IMG/VR virus record: IMGVR_UViG_3300033148_007493
Span: 1 to 25,415 of that record
From: a virus
Length of the DNA: 25,415 nucleotides
Strand: one strand, 5' to 3'
The position numbers and the translations under genes are program-made. Every line of letters starts with the position of its first letter. Positions within the stretch are counted from its first letter, which is position 1. Shown here piece after piece: positions 6,318 to 12,539 of the stretch. The notes under the pieces were generated by a model that saw only the letters and a list, made by a program, of their open reading frames with translations, had not been told where the DNA came from and did not search any database.

Positions 6318-6688
6318 TTATTCCTCTATAAGATATATATCGTTTTCAGCAGCAAATTGATGTATTGTTTCAATTATTCAGGGTCTGTTTCAAAGGGGTA
6401 TCCTCTTTCAACTGCTTTTCTTTTAAAGTAATGTTTAAGAGTATCAAAATCATTACCTGTTTTCATACAGATTTGTTGTATGTGACCGTTGATATGATGG
6501 TTTTGGCTGTGTTTGCCTGTGGTTCTTTGTTTAAATGGTTTTTTGATTATGAGCTTATCCCATTCGCTTGTTCTTGACTTTAAATATAATTCCCATCCAG
6601 AACGACAAAATTCTGGTATTTCCCAGCAAGGATAAAATTTATGTTTAATAATTCTTTTTGTGGCATTTTTTTGAACATTAAAGTGCCT
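6318..6688 (-). pseudogene. Broken conserved phage gene (SQNHHINGH-type protein)
   Basis: On the - strand from about 6640 to 6377 the reading is WELYLKSRTSEWDKLI, PFKQRTTGKHSQNHHINGH, QQICMKTGNDFDTLKHYFK and GYPFETDPE, then a stop at 6374-6376. The -1 frame continues with IIETIHQFAAENDIYLIEE and a stop at 6318. These are the two ends of a conserved phage protein usually found near recombination genes, role unknown. About 20 residues normally between them are missing. The frame runs up to a stop at 6689-6691 without ATG, GTG or TTG, so the 5' end is also lost. Its 5' part overlaps the 3' end of the 6580-7014 gene. Confidence 0.6.
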
Positions 6689-7014
6689 TTAGGCCAAAAG
6701 AAAGTATGTATAAAATCTTTTAAAAATATTTTATTGTATTTTAATTTGTAAATATCGCACATAGATGGTAGTTGGGATATTGGTTCTCGTCCATCAGCTT
6801 TATATATTTTATAATTTTTTCTACAGGCAGGCCCAAAATTTAAAGCATCCTGATAAGTTTTAAATGCAGTTAAATGATAGCCTCTTTTTGCGGCCTCTTT
6901 CGGAGCCCTAACAAATTTTCCAACTTTATAATTTACTGATAACCAGCTTTTATACAGTACCGCTGATTTTAAGCTTTTGCAAGGTGAAGGTCGAACCACT
7001 TTATACACTATCAT
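6580..7014 (-). CDS. Hypothetical phage protein, paralogue of the 4013-4390 product, 144 aa
   Basis: A 144-residue protein with an AGGAGAG ribosome site. It begins MIVYKVVRP and shows V-x-Y-KVGKFVRAPKEAAKRGYHLTAF (pattern over residues 28-53), a DALNF helix and an IYKADGREP strand, matching the product at 4013-4390 in order. The paralogue ends soon after the G-T-x-M-F-K-K segment. The last 20 residues here are extra and overlap the broken SQNHHINGH gene, which suggests the natural stop was lost. The pentanucleotide array at 7093-7162 lies in its leader. Confidence 0.65.
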   Translation of the reverse strand: MIVYKVVRPSPCKSLKSAVLYKSWLSVNYKVGKFVRAPKEAAKRGYHLTAFKTYQDALNFGPACRKNYKIYKADGREPISQLPSMCDIYKLKYNKIFLKDFIHTFFWPKGTLMFKKMPQKELLNINFILAGKYQNFVVLDGNYI

Positions 7015-7092
7015 TTTCTCTCCTCTTTGCTCAAAAGTATAGGGTTTCTCTCTTTTTTAGACTTATTAATAATGATAAAAAACAATAAATAA

Positions 7093-7162
7093 TTACCTTA
7101 CCTTACTTTACCGAACCTAACCAAACCCCACCTTAACTTACCATACCACACCGCACCCAACT
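7093..7162. repeat. Array of fourteen NNACC pentanucleotides
   Basis: From 7093 to 7162 the + strand can be cut into fourteen 5-base units of the form NNACC (TTACC, TTACC, TTACT, TTACC, GAACC, TAACC, AAACC, CCACC, TTAAC, TTACC, ATACC, ACACC, GCACC, CAACT). Eleven end in ACC exactly, and the first two bases vary freely. On the - strand transcript this is GGU separated by two variable bases. It starts seven bases after the NinG-like stop and ends about 78 bases before the next start. An AT-rich stretch adjoins it. Confidence 0.85.
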
Positions 7163-7168
7163 TGGTTT

Positions 7169-7594
7169 TTAATAATGATATATCGTACTTTGTTTTGTTA
7201 AATCTTTTATTTTATTTACAATATTATAATTCATATATTTTAAATCTGTAATAGTAAATTTAACTGTTTGCTTTGCCTTTTGTTCTAATTCTTCTATAAC
7301 TTTTTCTCCATATTTTTCTTTCATAAATTCTCTGTATTCAATTGGTTTTCCTCGTCCAAAAGTGTTACAGCCAATACATTGAGCATGACAATTTCTTTCA
7401 TCGAACAATACAGAATTACGTCGACCTGGTAGGAAATGACCTGCCTGTAGTTTAATGAACGGAAAAACATTTCCACAGGTGCAACATCTTCCCATTCCTA
7501 ATGTACCTGTGGTATTAAGACAATCCCTTAGTCTTATATATTTTGAAAAGTTTTTTAATACTTTCTTTTTTAATTTTTTATATTCGGTACTCAT
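7169..7594 (-). CDS. ninG: NinG/Rap-like recombination protein
   Basis: A 141-residue protein. Residues about 37-43 carry CCTCGN, followed by LQAGHFLPGRRN, FDERNCHAQCIGCNTF and GKPIEYREFM. This CxxC...AGHF...NxHxQCxxCN...YR pattern is that of lambda NinG (Rap), a structure-specific nuclease or accessory of the phage recombination pathway with an HNH-like zinc fold. I chose ATG 7594 because CAGGAG lies just upstream and the start overlaps the previous stop (ATGA). An ATG at 7609 has no ribosome site. It lies downstream of the ERF and Cas4-like genes, giving a recombination module. Confidence 0.85.
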   Translation of the reverse strand: MSTEYKKLKKKVLKNFSKYIRLRDCLNTTGTLGMGRCCTCGNVFPFIKLQAGHFLPGRRNSVLFDERNCHAQCIGCNTFGRGKPIEYREFMKEKYGEKVIEELEQKAKQTVKFTITDLKYMNYNIVNKIKDLTKQSTIYHY

Positions 7595-7824
7595 ATTAAC
7601 TCCTGACATAATTTATTATATACACACCAAGAACAGGGGTATTTGCTTATATCAGTATAGTCTGGTTCAGGTATTGTAGCTTTTTCAACGCATTCTTCCA
7701 GATGTTGCCATCTTTTATAAGCTAATTCCCAATCATAATCTATACATTCGAGTTCTATTTGTGTCCGGTAAAAGTTATCCCTACCAAAATAAATAAAGAA
7801 TGCTTTTTCATGTGGCTTTTTCAT
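7591..7824 (-). CDS. Cas4-like nuclease, C-terminal piece with iron-sulfur cysteines
   Basis: This 77-residue frame continues the preceding PD-(D/E)XK nuclease frame. It reads HEKAFFIYFGRDNFYRTQIE and then YPCSWCVYNKLC, the CxxC-x5-C part of the Cas4/AddB iron-sulfur cluster. Its ATG lies in the second copy of a 13-bp tandem duplication (7801-7826) that changed the frame. Removing one copy fuses it in frame to the upstream piece at HEKA. It has no strong ribosome site of its own, but the 17-base overlap could allow re-initiation. It overlaps ninG at ATGA. Confidence 0.7.
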   Translation of the reverse strand: MKKPHEKAFFIYFGRDNFYRTQIELECIDYDWELAYKRWQHLEECVEKATIPEPDYTDISKYPCSWCVYNKLCQELI

Positions 7825-7826
7825 GT
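7801..7826. repeat. 13-bp tandem duplication that splits the nuclease gene
   Basis: The + strand shows TGCTTTTTCATGT directly followed by GGCTTTTTCATGT, identical in 12 of 13 bases. The length is not a multiple of three and puts the downstream part of the Cas4-like gene into another frame. Deleting either copy restores a continuous reading frame through HEKAFF. Confidence 0.9.
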
Positions 7827-8293
7827 GTAGTGTGTGTTAAATAATATGCTAATTGTATTTTATGTTCTTCTTTTGCGCCCTGATATTTTATTCCATATGC
7901 CCTATTTGTTATTCCTTTTCCCTGGGTCGTTTTTATTTCTATCAAGGTGCCATTAATAATATAATCTATTTTACCATGAACGGGAAATTTTAAATACTGA
8001 ACAATTACTTCTATTTCATGTTCTTTTATAATATCTAATTTTGTTCTTTCGAATATTTTACTGAATAAATTTTCATGTAATATTTTTCCCACTTCTGTAT
8101 AATATAATCTTGTCGGGTCTAAATCGGTAGGGTATACATTTGCCCAATCAAAATATTGTTCCCGTAAACACCTGCCTGTACCTTTTTCAAGTGTTAATTC
8201 TGTGACATAATGGCTTTTTCGTGGATGATGTTTCTCCCATTCGTCTTTATAGAGTAACAGCAATCCTTCATCGAGTATATTTATTATATCCAT
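7808..8293 (-). CDS. Cas4-like PD-(D/E)XK exonuclease, N-terminal piece
   Basis: A 161-residue frame with GRCLREQYFDW near residue 40 (first cluster Cys and QxxxD), GKILHENLF and HEIEVIVQYLKFPVHGKIDY. The catalytic D...ExK then follows in KIDYIINGTLIEIKTTQG (about residues 108-125), with the helical QLAYYLTH motif after it. This is the fold of Cas4 and AddB/RecB-type nucleases that phages use as a 5'-3' exonuclease partner for an annealing protein. The stop comes right after the 13-bp duplication; the cysteine-rich C-terminus is in the next frame. Activity would need both pieces, or reading through. Confidence 0.78.
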   Translation of the reverse strand: MDIINILDEGLLLLYKDEWEKHHPRKSHYVTELTLEKGTGRCLREQYFDWANVYPTDLDPTRLYYTEVGKILHENLFSKIFERTKLDIIKEHEIEVIVQYLKFPVHGKIDYIINGTLIEIKTTQGKGITNRAYGIKYQGAKEEHKIQLAYYLTHTTHEKAT

Positions 8294-8566
8294 TTATATC
8301 TCCTTTTCGTAATTTTCTAAATACCACTTTTCATGTCCCAATATCGAACATAATTCTTTTTCATTAATTCGTATATAATCTCTATAATCTGAAAATACTA
8401 AATAAATTTTAGGTTTATCATTTATAATTATTTCAAGGGCTTTTTGTTCTGTTTTATTTGGCATTTTATTCCAGCCAAGCATTCTTTGTATATAAACATT
8501 TTGAGAATCATCATCATTGAAAGCCATAATATTTCTATTCAGGAAAAGATATACATGTTTTATCAT
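8294..8566 (-). CDS. Hypothetical protein, 90 aa
   Basis: A 90-residue acidic-to-neutral protein between the annealing protein and nuclease genes. It has an alternative internal start at MAFNDDD (residue 14). No domain or motif was recognised; the C-terminal half, with IYLVFSDYRDYIRINEKE, looks like beta-alpha. The stop lies next to the nuclease start, and its own start overlaps the upstream gene's stop, so it belongs to the recombination operon. Confidence 0.6.
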   Translation of the reverse strand: MIKHVYLFLNRNIMAFNDDDSQNVYIQRMLGWNKMPNKTEQKALEIIINDKPKIYLVFSDYRDYIRINEKELCSILGHEKWYLENYEKEI

Positions 8567-8796
8567 TACATTTCTCCATATAAATTTGGATATTTTTCCA
8601 TATAAATTTGAATATCGTTAATTACTTTCATTAACATTTTTGTTATTTGTGGTAAATTTTTTGGTGAAATATACATAATGTATTCATCATCTTGTGTTTT
8701 TATATCTATTGTTACAAATTTACCTGCAATACTATCGTATTCATGAAAAGAAATTGAATAATTACCTCTATCATGTGTTGTTATATGCATTTTCAT
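8566..8796 (-). CDS. Hypothetical protein, 76 aa
   Basis: A 76-residue protein that starts inside the end of the ERF gene (4-base overlap) and ends overlapping the next start by one base. Residues 1-45 are strand-rich (ITTHDRGNYSISFHEYDS, KFVTIDIKTQ). Residues 50-70 are an amphipathic helix. It is not recognised; tight coupling to ERF suggests a recombination accessory role, which is inference. Confidence 0.6.
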   Translation of the reverse strand: MKMHITTHDRGNYSISFHEYDSIAGKFVTIDIKTQDDEYIMYISPKNLPQITKMLMKVINDIQIYMEKYPNLYGEM

Positions 8797-9536
8797 CCTC
8801 CTATTTCAAATATTTTTTCATAAGTTTTTTGTATATCATCATATAAAAGTTTTATAGTATTATCATTCGGGTTTCGCATTAATACATTTTTAATTGCTTT
8901 TCTTTTTGCTTCAGGTAAAGTTTTATCATCTTTATATTGATGTAACCTTTCTTTCATTTCAGATATTGTAAGAACGGTCTGTGATTTTTCTTTAGTTTCG
9001 CCATTTTCTTTAACTTCAAAGTTTGCATCATTATCTTCATCGGCAGTTAATATTGCAAATCCCAGCTTAAACAGATATCGCATAGCATAAGTATTAATAC
9101 TTCCCATTACCTGTACGCTATTCATGTAGTCTCCTGATATTGGAAGTTTAATCTGGTGAGTTTTTACATGACCTTGTCTGTGGTAAATGTTCATCTGGAA
9201 GGTTACATATTTACCATCATTTTCAACATCGTTAAAATCGTAAGAAAAGTTATACTTCTCAATAATCGGTGCAACCTGTGGAACAATGTCTTCAAATGGT
9301 GCATATCTATAACCTTTGCCATTTTTTTTAGGTATGAATCTTGTTTTTTTGATTAATGGCATCTCTTTTTGAAGTAATGCAAAGTCATGATAAAAAGCTT
9401 CACGTGCTTGCTCTTCTTTTAATTCTCTTCTCATAGCAAGCAATCTTTCCATTGTTTCCACAGGTACGTTTTTATCTATAGCACGTTGAATTAAGGAATC
9501 AACCGTAGTGTCCTTTTTAACGATTTCTTTATCCAT
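8793..9536 (-). CDS. erf: ERF-family single-strand DNA annealing protein
   Basis: A 247-residue protein with an AGGAGG ribosome site. The core has QKEMPLIKKTRF, GYRYAPFEDIVPQVAPIIEKYNF (residues about 74-96 by pattern), then VQVMGSINTYAMRYLF and a short acidic AILTADEDNDA segment. This is the ERF superfamily layout (YAxLxxI...GSxxTYxxRYxL...DEDND). It anneals complementary single strands during phage recombination and genome circularisation. The last 60 residues are a charged helical tail (TISEMKERLHQYKDD). It works with the Cas4-like nuclease and NinG downstream. Confidence 0.9.
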   Translation of the reverse strand: MDKEIVKKDTTVDSLIQRAIDKNVPVETMERLLAMRRELKEEQAREAFYHDFALLQKEMPLIKKTRFIPKKNGKGYRYAPFEDIVPQVAPIIEKYNFSYDFNDVENDGKYVTFQMNIYHRQGHVKTHQIKLPISGDYMNSVQVMGSINTYAMRYLFKLGFAILTADEDNDANFEVKENGETKEKSQTVLTISEMKERLHQYKDDKTLPEAKRKAIKNVLMRNPNDNTIKLLYDDIQKTYEKIFEIGG

Positions 9537-9555
9537 TTTTTTACCTCCTAAAGTT

Positions 9556-10099
9556 TTATTTATTTTTACTGGATAACGAATAACATATTTTTATTTCTAA
9601 GAACACATTATTAATTTTCTTATAAGTAAATACACATATTTCTGTATCATTTACCCATTTTCTTAAAGGAGGGGAAAATCCTTCACGTTTTAAAGCTCTA
9701 AGAAAAGCTACAATAGGAATAGGGTCCGATTCCACTGTAAATACTTCATCACCATCTTTTATTTTCTCAACTTTAGACCTTAATGAAACCTGAAAATTGA
9801 CGGAATATTCGCTTTCCCCAAGCTTCCATTTAATAGTCATAAATTGAGATTCCCTTGAACAAAAAATTACCCTATCACCATACACTTCTGTATGGTCAAT
9901 AGGAAAATGCATCTCCTTTAATAGTTTCGCAGCGTCATCAATTGTAGAAAATAATTCTTCATGTTTTGAGAACTTTTCATGCTCCCAAAGGATTTTGTCT
10001 ATAAATGTATAGACAGTCTTATCTGTTTCATTTTGTCAAGCTTTTTTTGAAAATTTTTGAAATTTTTTTGCCTGCCTGTGCTGTCTTGGTTATTTTCAT
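9556..10099 (-). CDS. Hypothetical protein, probably frameshifted near its N-terminus
   Basis: From 10030 to 9556 one frame is open: TVYTFIDKILWEHEKF, STIDDAAKLLKEMHFPIDH, then a strand-rich domain to SSKNK. The first ATG in it (9912) has AAAGGAG directly against the ATG with no spacing, so it is a poor start. Upstream, ATG 10099 opens a 23-residue basic frame (MKITKTAQAGKKISKIFKK) that stops at ACAAAATGA. Changing the A4 length there joins the two. The joined product would be about 180 residues. A perfect palindrome TGTCTATAAATGTATAGACA (9996-10015) lies within it. No known family. Confidence 0.5.
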
Positions 10100-10121
10100 A
10101 TTTCTTCTTTTTTTCTTTTGA

Positions 10122-10262
10122 TTAATTATTATCCTTAATTAAATATCTTATTTGAATAAACCCTAATGACAAAATCCATTTATATATTCTATTGTATGGC
10201 CAAGCTGGTTTTTTTGTAAACCATATTCCACACCAATTTGGAAAGTATATTATTACTTTCAT
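10122..10262 (-). CDS. Small aromatic, basic protein, 46 aa
   Basis: A 46-residue frame with AAAGGAGTAAGG before ATG 10262. It starts MKVIIYFPNWCGIWF and continues with TKKPAWPYNRIYKWILSLG, rich in Trp, Tyr and Ile. It may be a short membrane-associated or amphipathic peptide; no family was recognised. Its start lies five bases after the stop of the upstream gene, consistent with the operon. Confidence 0.55.
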   Translation of the reverse strand: MKVIIYFPNWCGIWFTKKPAWPYNRIYKWILSLGFIQIRYLIKDNN

Positions 10263-10267
10263 TTTCC

Positions 10268-10507
10268 TTACTCCTTTAAGTATTTTTTTATTTCTTTTAA
10301 ATTAGCTGGTACAGGTTTATCATATACCCAATCTGATACCTTCCAAATACTCCATTTACCATATTTGGGATGTGGTGGGTCATACCGAATACAATAATAT
10401 GTAGTTTTAATCTCTCCTGACATTGTTACTAATGTACCATAAATTAAAGCATTATCAGGTACATTTAGATTATCTAATTTTGTATTTTGATAAAATCCAT
10501 TTTCCAT
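10268..10507 (-). CDS. Hypothetical protein, 79 aa
   Basis: A 79-residue protein with a GGAGG ribosome site. Strand-rich core: ALIYGTLVTMSGEIKTTYYCI, then YGKWSIWKVSDWVYD and a closing helix PANLKEIKKYLKE. The layout suggests a small beta barrel or sheet plus helix. The function is unknown. The tRNA-like T-arm hairpin is in its leader. Confidence 0.62.
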   Translation of the reverse strand: MENGFYQNTKLDNLNVPDNALIYGTLVTMSGEIKTTYYCIRYDPPHPKYGKWSIWKVSDWVYDKPVPANLKEIKKYLKE

Positions 10508-10528
10508 TTTTTACCTCCATTTTGTAGA

Positions 10529-10580
10529 TTTTGCTCTGCCAGGGATTCGAACCCTGGCTTTGCACCTTGCGGAGCTAAGC
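10529..10580 (-). ncRNA. tRNA-like element or remnant with a canonical T-arm
   Basis: On the - strand, 10557-10537 is a 7-bp hairpin GCCAGGG/CCCTGGC with loop TTCGAAT, the canonical bacterial T-loop (only 5 of the 7 bp would be the T-stem). It is followed at once by AGAGCAA, which can pair as a 6-bp stem with TTGCTT at about 10579-10574 (one T-G pair). TAGCTC, a typical tRNA 8-13 motif, lies between. There is no room for an anticodon arm, and no canonical 7-bp acceptor is present. It is either a tRNA relic (for example from an attachment site) or a mini tRNA mimic. It overlaps the stop of the upstream gene. Confidence 0.45.
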
Positions 10581-10754
10581 AAGGAGATTAGATTTTTCTC
10601 CTTGCTCAATTTTAATGATGTCTTTGACGACGAGCCTTCTTAGCTCATCATCTTCTATTTCGAGTATATTCTCTCTGTAGGCAGTTCTTTGTTCTGCATC
10701 GAGAGAAATGTAATACTCGATGAACTTTGCTGCTTCTCTCTCTTTTCTTTCCAT
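10575..10754 (-). CDS. Small charged helical protein, 59 aa
   Basis: I use ATG 10754 because AAAGGAG lies seven bases upstream; an ATG at 10778 would add eight residues but has no ribosome site. The product is MERKEREAAKFIEYY followed by SLDAEQRTAYRENILEIE and a DDELRRLVVKDII helix. It is nearly all helix with alternating charge. No family was recognised. Its last bases form a GCAAGGAG/CTCCTTGC hairpin. Confidence 0.6.
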   Translation of the reverse strand: MERKEREAAKFIEYYISLDAEQRTAYRENILEIEDDELRRLVVKDIIKIEQGEKSNLLA

Positions 10755-10770
10755 TTTCTTTCTCCTTTCT

Positions 10771-10959
10771 TTATACATATTCTCTTTCTTTAGTTACTAC
10801 TGGAGGACAGTAATTGAGTCCTACCGTCCTCCCATCCTCGAAAGTAACCCAGTACTCTGGGATACTTCCGACAACATAATCTTTCTCTGGAATATCAAGG
10901 AGTAATTCTCCTGAATATTCCTTGCAGTTTTGGTAATTTCTCTTGATTTTGACTTTCAT
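10771..10959 (-). CDS. First gene of the leftward operon, hypothetical, 62 aa
   Basis: A 62-residue protein with GGGAGGA before the ATG. It is strand-rich: MKVKIKRNYQN, GELLLDIPEKDYVVG, EYWVTFEDGRTVGLNYCPP. It could be a small beta-barrel domain. The function is unknown. It is the first gene after the leftward promoter at 10997-11024, with a leader of about 30 bases. Confidence 0.62.
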   Translation of the reverse strand: MKVKIKRNYQNCKEYSGELLLDIPEKDYVVGSIPEYWVTFEDGRTVGLNYCPPVVTKEREYV

Positions 10960-10996
10960 TTTTTTTATCCTCCCAATTTAAAGATTTACATTAATA

Positions 10997-11024
10997 ATTA
11001 TAATACAATAGAAAAAGTAGTCAA
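10997..11024 (-). promoter_or_regulatory. Leftward promoter for the early operon
   Basis: On the - strand, TTGACT (11024-11019), a 16-base spacer and a perfect TATAAT (11002-10997) make a strong sigma-70-type promoter. Transcription would begin near 10990 and enter the 10959 gene. The spacer/-10 junction contains TTGTATT, the half-site also found at the rightward promoter. Confidence 0.75.
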
Positions 11025-11098
11025 GGTTTTTTTACTTTTTTTGTATTATTTTTTTGTTAAGGAAATATTAAAATTCTTAACACTTTCTAATTTTTTAC

Positions 11099-11140
11099 TT
11101 GACTTTTTTTAAAAAAAGTATTATATTGTATTTAATACAA
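11099..11140 (+). promoter_or_regulatory. Rightward promoter with overlapping palindromic operator
   Basis: TTGACT at 11099-11104, a 17-base spacer and TATATT at 11122-11127 form a rightward promoter. A 15-base inverted repeat TTGTATTTAATACAA (11126-11140) covers the -10 end and start site, as repressor operators do. TGTATT also occurs at 11042, 11149 and 11171, and inverted in the leftward promoter. Confidence 0.68.
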
Positions 11141-11148
11141 AATCTAAG

Positions 11149-11180
11149 TGTATTCAATTCTGCGTTCAATTGTATTCAAT
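11149..11180. repeat. Direct repeats TGTATTCAAT in the rightward leader
   Basis: TGTATTCAAT occurs at 11149-11158 and 11171-11180, 22 bases apart, each followed by a TTCTGC/CTTGC-like segment. Together with the 11126-11140 palindrome they form a likely cluster of regulator sites. Confidence 0.6.
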
Positions 11181-11209
11181 CTTGCATATGTAAACAAGAG
11201 AATAGTGGA

Positions 11210-11467
11210 ATGGACTACTTATTGAAATTATTACAAAACGATATAAAAGAACTCATCAAAGAAAAATACCCAAATGAAACGGTGAAAATAAAGAAATACA
11301 ACCTTACTGGTAATGATTATTATAATGTACAGATTAAAAAAAAGGTATTAAATGAAAGAAAAAAACTATTCGAAAATGATATAAGAACAATATTAAACAA
11401 ATATAAAAAGACAAACGAAAAGTTTAATTATGTTATTACATATTATTTAAAAAATCAACCGTTATGA
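11210..11467 (+). CDS. First rightward gene, basic helical protein, 85 aa
   Basis: I chose ATG 11210 (MDYLLKLLQNDIKELIK); the frame is open further upstream but that part covers the promoter and operator. The ribosome site is weak (AGTGGA). The product is lysine- and asparagine-rich, with a first helix, a VKIKKYNLTGNDYYNVQI beta segment and a second long helix. No HTH is obvious. Its place right after the divergent control region suggests a regulator, but that is inference. Confidence 0.55.
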   Translation: MDYLLKLLQNDIKELIKEKYPNETVKIKKYNLTGNDYYNVQIKKKVLNERKKLFENDIRTILNKYKKTNEKFNYVITYYLKNQPL

Positions 11468-11831
11468 TACCACAAAAAATAAGTAATTATAACCTTGTAA
11501 TAACTACAAACTCAGACAGTTAAGAATAAATATGTTAGATGTATATTAAAGAAGATATAGTGAATATATATGATATAAAAATATTATCAAAGTAATGAAA
11601 TAAGGAAATAAAGAATCAATAAAAGATTGATGTAAACGAATAAATAAAAAGTTAACAATATGATGAAAGAAAAAGGTGCGCTCCTCCTTTTTTCTCTTTC
11701 CGTGCTACTTTCTTTAAGGATTGTGCTACTATAAGAGTAGCGCAAACGGAAAGGGTAGCCAAAGGGGGGAAAGGGGCAAAGGAATATGGTATTTAATGCC
11801 ATAATATCAGTATTACAAATGTACGACCAAG
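11468..11831 (+). promoter_or_regulatory. 364-base leader with competing hairpins
   Basis: No gene is seen here. Positions 11696-11703 (CTTTCCGT) pair with 11746-11753 (ACGGAAAG). Inside, AGTAGCGC (11736-11743) can pair with either of two copies of GTGCTACT (11702-11709 and 11723-11730), with a T-G pair on the + strand only. A palindrome ATGGTATTTAATGCCAT lies near 11786-11802. The first 200 bases are plain AT-rich sequence. The mutually exclusive pairings suggest a leader RNA for the 11832 operon. Confidence 0.45.
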
Positions 11832-12035
11832 ATGATAAAAGATGAAACATACTTTTATATTGATGATGAGTCGAAAAAAATGCTGGACGAAATGCGCAAA
11901 GAGTATATAGAAGAGCACGGACAGGTTGATTGGTTTGATGAAGCGCATTTGGTACACGAGGAAAACAGTGGAGATGATTTATATGATTTATGGCACAATT
12001 GGATTTTAGATGGTATGGACAAGGAAGATAAATAA
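11832..12035 (+). CDS. Acidic hypothetical protein, 67 aa
   Basis: A 67-residue, strongly acidic protein: MIKDETYFYIDDESKKM, then a helix MLDEMRKEYIEEHG, and a C-terminal segment DDLYDLWHNWILDGMDKEDK. Small acidic proteins of this kind are common in early phage operons and often bind host enzymes, but no family is recognised here. The ribosome site is weak, so the start is uncertain. Confidence 0.55.
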   Translation: MIKDETYFYIDDESKKMLDEMRKEYIEEHGQVDWFDEAHLVHEENSGDDLYDLWHNWILDGMDKEDK

Positions 12036-12047
12036 AGAGGAATAAAG

Positions 12048-12266
12048 ATGGAAGAGGATATAGTAGTTAATATAGTTTTTAAACCATTGATTTTCAGCAA
12101 ATCTAACAAAGTAACTGAAGGCAATGAACATAGTATAGAGATAGTAAGAATAATGCCGGATGGGAGAATATATTGGCGGGGAAAATATGTAGAAGGAAAC
12201 GAGATTTATAAAGCCTTCAGGGAATATTTTGAAGTATTGATGGGAACTATAAAGGAGGGGGAATAA
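12048..12266 (+). CDS. Small phage protein with RIMPDGRIYWRG motif, 72 aa
   Basis: A 72-residue protein with AGAGGAAT before the ATG. The central IVRIMPDGRIYWRGKYVEGN is a beta-hairpin pattern shared by small hypothetical phage proteins in which a predicted-value strand is followed by a helix (IYKAFREYFEVLM). No function is established. The stop overlaps the next ATG by one base. Confidence 0.65.
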   Translation: MEEDIVVNIVFKPLIFSKSNKVTEGNEHSIEIVRIMPDGRIYWRGKYVEGNEIYKAFREYFEVLMGTIKEGE

Positions 12267-12505
12267 TGGAGATATCAGTTAAGATTAAACTTAAAGATAA
12301 AGAAATTGAACTTTCGGCGAATGAAATAGACGAATTGAAAAGATTGCTGGAAAAAATAACAGAAAAGAGAGTAATCAAAGAAAGAGAATGTTGGCCATTT
12401 TATCCATGGTATCCGTGGAGCCCGATTACCTGGTGGGAAATAACTTGTGATTCAACCGAGAATGTAGTTTCAACGGTTGCTGAAAACAATAAAGATTTAG
12501 ATTAA
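12266..12505 (+). CDS. Small protein with a Trp/Tyr/Pro-rich segment, 79 aa
   Basis: Residues 1-33 are a charged helix-forming part (KIKLKDKEIELSANEIDELKR by pattern), followed by the unusual CWPFYPWYPWSPITWWEITC between two cysteines (about residues 42-61), then an acidic tail. The aromatic-proline block could be a binding or membrane-interface element. No family was recognised. The GGAGG ribosome site is in the previous gene. Confidence 0.62.
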   Translation: MEISVKIKLKDKEIELSANEIDELKRLLEKITEKRVIKERECWPFYPWYPWSPITWWEITCDSTENVVSTVAENNKDLD

Positions 12506-12539
12506 AAATTTTATTTTAAATTGAAGATTTCATTTTATC

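Noticed and set aside
10034-10039. TTGACA at 10039-10034 (- strand) as a -35 box
   Set aside because: The nearest -10-like TATACA is 22 bases away, too far; the region also looks coding.
11587-11850. - strand ORF in the 11468-11831 leader
   Set aside because: It crosses the hairpins and the next start, lacks a ribosome site and has low-complexity composition.
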